The notes beneath the pieces were generated by a model. It ran no database searches. It saw only the letters and a list, made by a program, of their open reading frames with translations, and had not been told where the DNA came from. A stretch of DNA of 40,931 nucleotides, from positions 422,677 to 463,607 of the forward strand of contig NZ_BMVW01000002.1 of NCBI RefSeq assembly GCF_014650915.1, in the 5' to 3' direction. This stretch comes from Streptomyces poonensis (GTDB lineage Bacteria; Actinomycetota; Actinomycetes; Streptomycetales; Streptomycetaceae). This document shows, one piece after another, positions 38,409-40,931 of the stretch (positions within the stretch are counted from its first letter, which is position 1; every line of letters starts with the position of its first letter). The position numbers and the translations under genes are program-made.

Positions 38409-39326
38409 ATGGACACGACGACGGACCTGACGATCCTGTACCGGGGGCCGCTCGCCTCCTGCGACTACGACTGCCCGTACTGCCCCTTCGCGAAGCGCCG
38501 CGACTCCCCGGAGCGGCTGCGCGCCGACCGCGCGGCCCTGGACCGGTTCACGGCCTGGGCCCGCACCGCCGGCACGGACCACCGGCTGTCGGTGCTCTTC
38601 ACGCCCTGGGGCGAGGGACTGGTGCGCTCCTGGTACCGCCGGGCGCTGGTGGAGCTCTCGCACGAGCCGCACATCGACCGGGTGGCGATCCAGACCAATC
38701 TGAGCTGTCGCACCGAGTGGCTGACCGGGGCGGACCTGGACACGCTGGCACTGTGGTGCACGTACCACCCGGGGCAGACCCCGTACGACCGCTTCCTCGG
38801 CAAGACCCACCGGCTGGCGGAGCTCGGCGTCCGCTTCAGCGTCGGTATCGTCGGCCTGCCCGGGCACCTGGAGCACGCCCGGCGGCTGCGCGCGGACCTG
38901 CCCGGGCACGTGTACCTCTGGGTCAACGCCGCCGAGGGACACACGTACACCGACGAACAGGCCGCCCGGTGGACGGAGCTGGACCCGCTCTTCCCCTACA
39001 GCCGCCATCCGCACCGCTCCGCCGGTCTGCCCTGCCGGACGGGCGCGTCCGTCGTCTCCGTGGACGGCGAGGGAACCGTCCGGCGCTGCCACTTCGTGCC
39101 CGCCGAACTGGGGAACCTGTACGACGGCTCCTACCGCGCGGCCCTCGCCCCGCGCCCGTGCCCGCTGGCCGTCTGCGACTGCCACATCGGGTACGTGCAC
39201 CTGGAGACGCTGCCGCTGTACGACGTCTTCGCGGGGGGCGTCCTGGAGCGCGTCCCGCGCGCGGTCACGTCACCGGTTCTCCTGCCTTCTCCCAGACCGA
39301 GACATGGCGGCGGCTCTCGCCGGTGA
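38409..39326 (+). CDS. STM4011-family radical SAM protein with SPASM-like C-terminus
   Basis: A 305-residue radical SAM enzyme. The SAM cluster motif is C18-x3-C22-x2-C25 (ASCDYDCPYCPFAKRRDS). The C-terminus adds five more Cys: C209-x2-G...G-x4-C227 (CRTGASVVSVDGEGTVRRC) and C251-x4-C256-x-C258 (CPLAVCDC), the spacing of a SPASM/Twitch auxiliary cluster domain found in peptide-modifying radical SAM enzymes. The ATG at 38409 matches the family start (TTDLTILYRGPL); a GTG at 38394 overlapping the previous stop is an alternative. Its last 62 bases overlap the 3' end of the convergent methyltransferase gene, so the Arg/Ser/Pro-rich tail may be non-functional. Confidence 0.88.
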   Translation: MDTTTDLTILYRGPLASCDYDCPYCPFAKRRDSPERLRADRAALDRFTAWARTAGTDHRLSVLFTPWGEGLVRSWYRRALVELSHEPHIDRVAIQTNLSCRTEWLTGADLDTLALWCTYHPGQTPYDRFLGKTHRLAELGVRFSVGIVGLPGHLEHARRLRADLPGHVYLWVNAAEGHTYTDEQAARWTELDPLFPYSRHPHRSAGLPCRTGASVVSVDGEGTVRRCHFVPAELGNLYDGSYRAALAPRPCPLAVCDCHIGYVHLETLPLYDVFAGGVLERVPRAVTSPVLLPSPRPRHGGGSRR

Positions 39327-40014
39327 ACGGCTCCCGTGTCCAGGTCTCCCACCGGTCACGCAGCCGCAGCCCGGCCAGCCGTGCCATCAGGTCCAGCTCC
39401 GCCGGCCACACGTACCGGAAGGGGACGGACCAGTGCTCGGCGCGCCCGTCGACGATCGTGACGTAGTTCGAGCTCATCGCCTGGGTGACGACGTCGTACG
39501 TGTCGAACGCCCACCCGGTGGGACTGATCCGGAACGGTACGGCCGTCTGCCCGGGCGGCAGGAGGCGCAGCTCGGGCACCCCCACCTCGACGACGAAGCA
39601 GCCGCCGGGCCGCAGGTGGGCGGCGGCGTTGCGGAAGCAGTCCACCTGGGCGTCCTGCGTCGTCAGATTGTTGATGGTGTTGAACACGAGGTAGACGACG
39701 CCGAACTCGCCCTCCACCTGTGTCGTAGCGATGTCACCGATCGTCACTCCGACGGCGTCACCGCCCGGCTTGGCCCGCAGCCTCGCCACCATGGCCCGCG
39801 ACATGTCGATGCCGTGCACCGGGACCCCGCGGCTCGCCAGCGGCAGCGCGATCCTGCCAGTGCCGACGGCGAACTCGAGGGCCCGGCCGTCACCGGCGAG
39901 GCCGGCCAGCAGGTCGACCGCGGGGTCCACCGCCTCGGGCCGGAACATGTCCGCCGACGACTCGTCGTAACGGGCCGCGATGTTCTCTCCGAAATAGCCG
40001 TCCTCATCGAGCAT
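39265..40014 (-). CDS. Class I SAM-dependent methyltransferase
   Basis: A 249-residue methyltransferase. The SAM-binding motif is ALEFAVGTGRIALPLASRGV with the acidic end of strand 2 in VHGIDMSRAMV, then IGDIATTQVEGEFGVVYLVF and NTINNLTTQDAQVDCFRNAA (motif IV region), and LRPGGCFVVEVGVPEL (motif post-IV). It is typical of small-molecule O- or N-methyltransferases; the substrate is unknown. Start ATG at MLDEDGYFGENIAARYDESS, without a strong ribosome binding site. The tail overlaps the STM4011 gene on the other strand by 62 bases, which argues for antagonistic rather than shared expression. Confidence 0.9.
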   Translation of the reverse strand: MLDEDGYFGENIAARYDESSADMFRPEAVDPAVDLLAGLAGDGRALEFAVGTGRIALPLASRGVPVHGIDMSRAMVARLRAKPGGDAVGVTIGDIATTQVEGEFGVVYLVFNTINNLTTQDAQVDCFRNAAAHLRPGGCFVVEVGVPELRLLPPGQTAVPFRISPTGWAFDTYDVVTQAMSSNYVTIVDGRAEHWSVPFRYVWPAELDLMARLAGLRLRDRWETWTREPFTGESRRHVSVWEKAGEPVT

Positions 40015-40156
40015 GCCGGGACCGTATCCTTCGGCACCCGGCCGTCGCGCCCCATTTTTCCTGCCGCTGTGCGGGGTAGTCGAACACAGAGGGACGAACA
40101 CCCCTCGGATGTTCCCGACAGGTGTCACAAGTACCAGAGGTCCCGGGAGGGAAGTC

Positions 40157-40303
40157 GTGGCCGGAGTGCTGCAACGCATCAAGATGTTCGCCAGGAGCCC
40201 GCAGGGCCGGCGCACCATGGACCAGGTCCGGCGCGCCGCCGCCGATCCCCGCCGCCGCGCGCAGGCGCAGCGGCTGCTGGGGAGGCTGCGCACCCGCCGC
40301 TGA
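40157..40303 (+). CDS. Tiny basic Arg-rich protein
   Basis: A 48-residue protein from a GTG with GGGAGGGAAG 4 bases upstream (VAGVLQRIKMFARSPQGRRT, then MDQVRRAAADPRRRAQAQRL). It is strongly basic and helical; no domain recognised. Its stop codon forms the left arm of a hairpin shared with the converging phosphatase gene. The good ribosome binding site supports translation. An upstream direct repeat of CGAACAC lies near 40081-40101. Confidence 0.6.
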   Translation: MAGVLQRIKMFARSPQGRRTMDQVRRAAADPRRRAQAQRLLGRLRTRR

Positions 40304-40343
40304 GCCGCACGGGAGCACGGCGGCACGGGCTGCCGGCGGCTCA
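40301..40343. terminator. Hairpin built from both convergent stop codons
   Basis: TGAGCCGC (40301-40308) pairs perfectly with GCGGCTCA (40336-40343). The first three bases are the stop of the small plus-strand gene and the last three are the stop of the minus-strand phosphatase, so both transcripts end within one stem-loop. Confidence 0.55.
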
Positions 40344-40931
40344 CATCACCTCGATGCTGATGATGCACGTGTCGTCGTCCGTGTCGGACCTGCTGTACGT
40401 CAGCAGGTGGTCGAGCCGCTGTTCGAGGCTGGTCCGCGACGTGGCCGCCGTCGTCACCAGGTGGTGCAGGGACTCCTCCATGGAGCGGTCCCTGCGCTCC
40501 ACCAGGCCGTCCGTGTACATCAGCAGGGTGTCGCCGATGTCCAGCCGCACCTCCGCCTCCTGGTAGGCCACGTCGGAGACGGCGCCCAGCAGCAGTCCCT
40601 TGAGCATGGGCAGGGTCGCCGCCTGCCCCTCCCGGACCAGGACCGGCGGCAGATGGCCCGCCCGGGCCCAGCGCAGCACCCGGGTGGACGGGTCGTACAG
40701 GGCGCATATGGCGGTGGCCGTCACCGAGTTGGTCAGGTGGTGGGCGACGTTGTTCAGCCAGGACAGCAGCTGGGCCGGGCCTGCCCCGGTGACGGCGAGG
40801 CCGCGCAGGGCGTTGCGCAGGACGACCATGCTGGTGGCCGCCTCGATGCCGTGCCCGGCGACGTCCCCGACGCTCAGCAGGACCTGCTTGGACGGCAGCA
40901 CGACCGCGTCGTACCAGTCGCCGCCCACCAG
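40341..40931 (-). CDS. SpoIIE-type PP2C phosphatase, 5' part cut by window end
   Basis: The visible 197 codons are the C-terminal part of a PP2C-family serine phosphatase. Motifs are LVGGDWYDAVVL (at the window edge), LLSVGDVAGHGIEAATSM, and LLMYTDGLVERRDRSMEESL, with GTTCACC-less but normal metal Asp residues (G-D-W, G-D-V, D-G). The reading frame is open to the last base, so the N-terminal sensor (probably PAS/GAF) lies outside. Unlike the phosphatase at 13.3 kb there is no C-terminal ATPase domain. It controls an anti-anti-sigma factor encoded elsewhere. Confidence 0.9.
   Translation of the reverse strand: MVGGDWYDAVVLPSKQVLLSVGDVAGHGIEAATSMVVLRNALRGLAVTGAGPAQLLSWLNNVAHHLTNSVTATAICALYDPSTRVLRWARAGHLPPVLVREGQAATLPMLKGLLLGAVSDVAYQEAEVRLDIGDTLLMYTDGLVERRDRSMEESLHHLVTTAATSRTSLEQRLDHLLTYSRSDTDDDTCIISIEVM

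Noticed and set aside
40079..40115. LexA SOS box (TCGAAC...) near the tiny basic protein gene
   Set aside because: Only half-sites TCGAAC and CGAACAC are present; the second palindrome arm GTTCGA is missing.
1..40931. tRNA, rRNA, CRISPR array, insertion sequence or prophage
   Set aside because: No CCA-ended cloverleaf, no regularly spaced repeats with unique spacers, no transposase or integrase motif was found by reading both strands.

Overview
The window reads as chromosomal DNA of a Streptomyces-type actinomycete. It has very high G+C with strong third-position GC bias, frequent GTG starts, AGGAGG-type ribosome binding sites and ATGA/GTGA gene overlaps. Families typical of that group are present: a SpoIIE/ATPase-fused PP2C phosphatase, a Tat-exported PhoD, a streptogrisin-like protease, CsbD and a DmdR1-like iron box. 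I see no tRNA, rRNA, CRISPR array, transposase or prophage gene. No gene-free stretch exceeds about 270 bases.

Layout. 1-4.4 kb holds an F420/PPOX enzyme, secreted PhoD and a secreted chitin-binding serine protease. 4.4-8.5 kb (minus strand) is a tightly coupled five-gene operon: a 62-aa peptide, a His/Glu-rich protein, two paralogous DUF6895-like proteins and a beta-lactamase-fold hydrolase. No function is known to me and the layout resembles a peptide-modification locus. 8.7-13.1 kb carries small proteins, a YihY/BrkB membrane protein, an SDR/GlcG-HbpS pair, a secreted lamin-tail protein and CsbD. 13.3-16.9 kb holds a multi-domain PP2C phosphatase followed by two small genes. 16.9-20.6 kb (minus) is an SDR, SRPBCC, FAD-oxidoreductase and MSMEG_6728-type set. 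20.8-24.4 kb has a DUF1360 protein, a nucleotidyltransferase/BON/metallophosphoesterase operon and an aldo/keto reductase. 25.1-28.9 kb is a three-subunit molybdenum hydroxylase of the PaoABC type. 30.3-32.5 kb has an iron-box-controlled ferredoxin reductase and a YciO homologue.

The most interesting region is 32.5-39.3 kb. Two divergent operons lie back to back. One encodes a small HEEH-motif protein and a DUF6745-type protein. The other is the complete, functionally uncharacterised STM4015-STM4014-STM4013-STM4012-STM4011 set: an LRR-like protein, an ATP-grasp enzyme, an alkaline-phosphatase-superfamily hydrolase and two radical SAM enzymes, one with a SPASM-like C-terminus. Their shared intergenic region carries two mirror-image sites of the form TTGTCAGTG-N8-TAnnnT (one exact, one with a final C). 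That is the RecA-independent DNA-damage (PafBC-type) promoter known from actinobacterial recA genes. I infer one co-induced, DNA-damage-responsive modification system.

The right edge has a methyltransferase whose 3' end overlaps the radical SAM operon, a tiny basic protein, and a second SpoIIE phosphatase cut by the window end.
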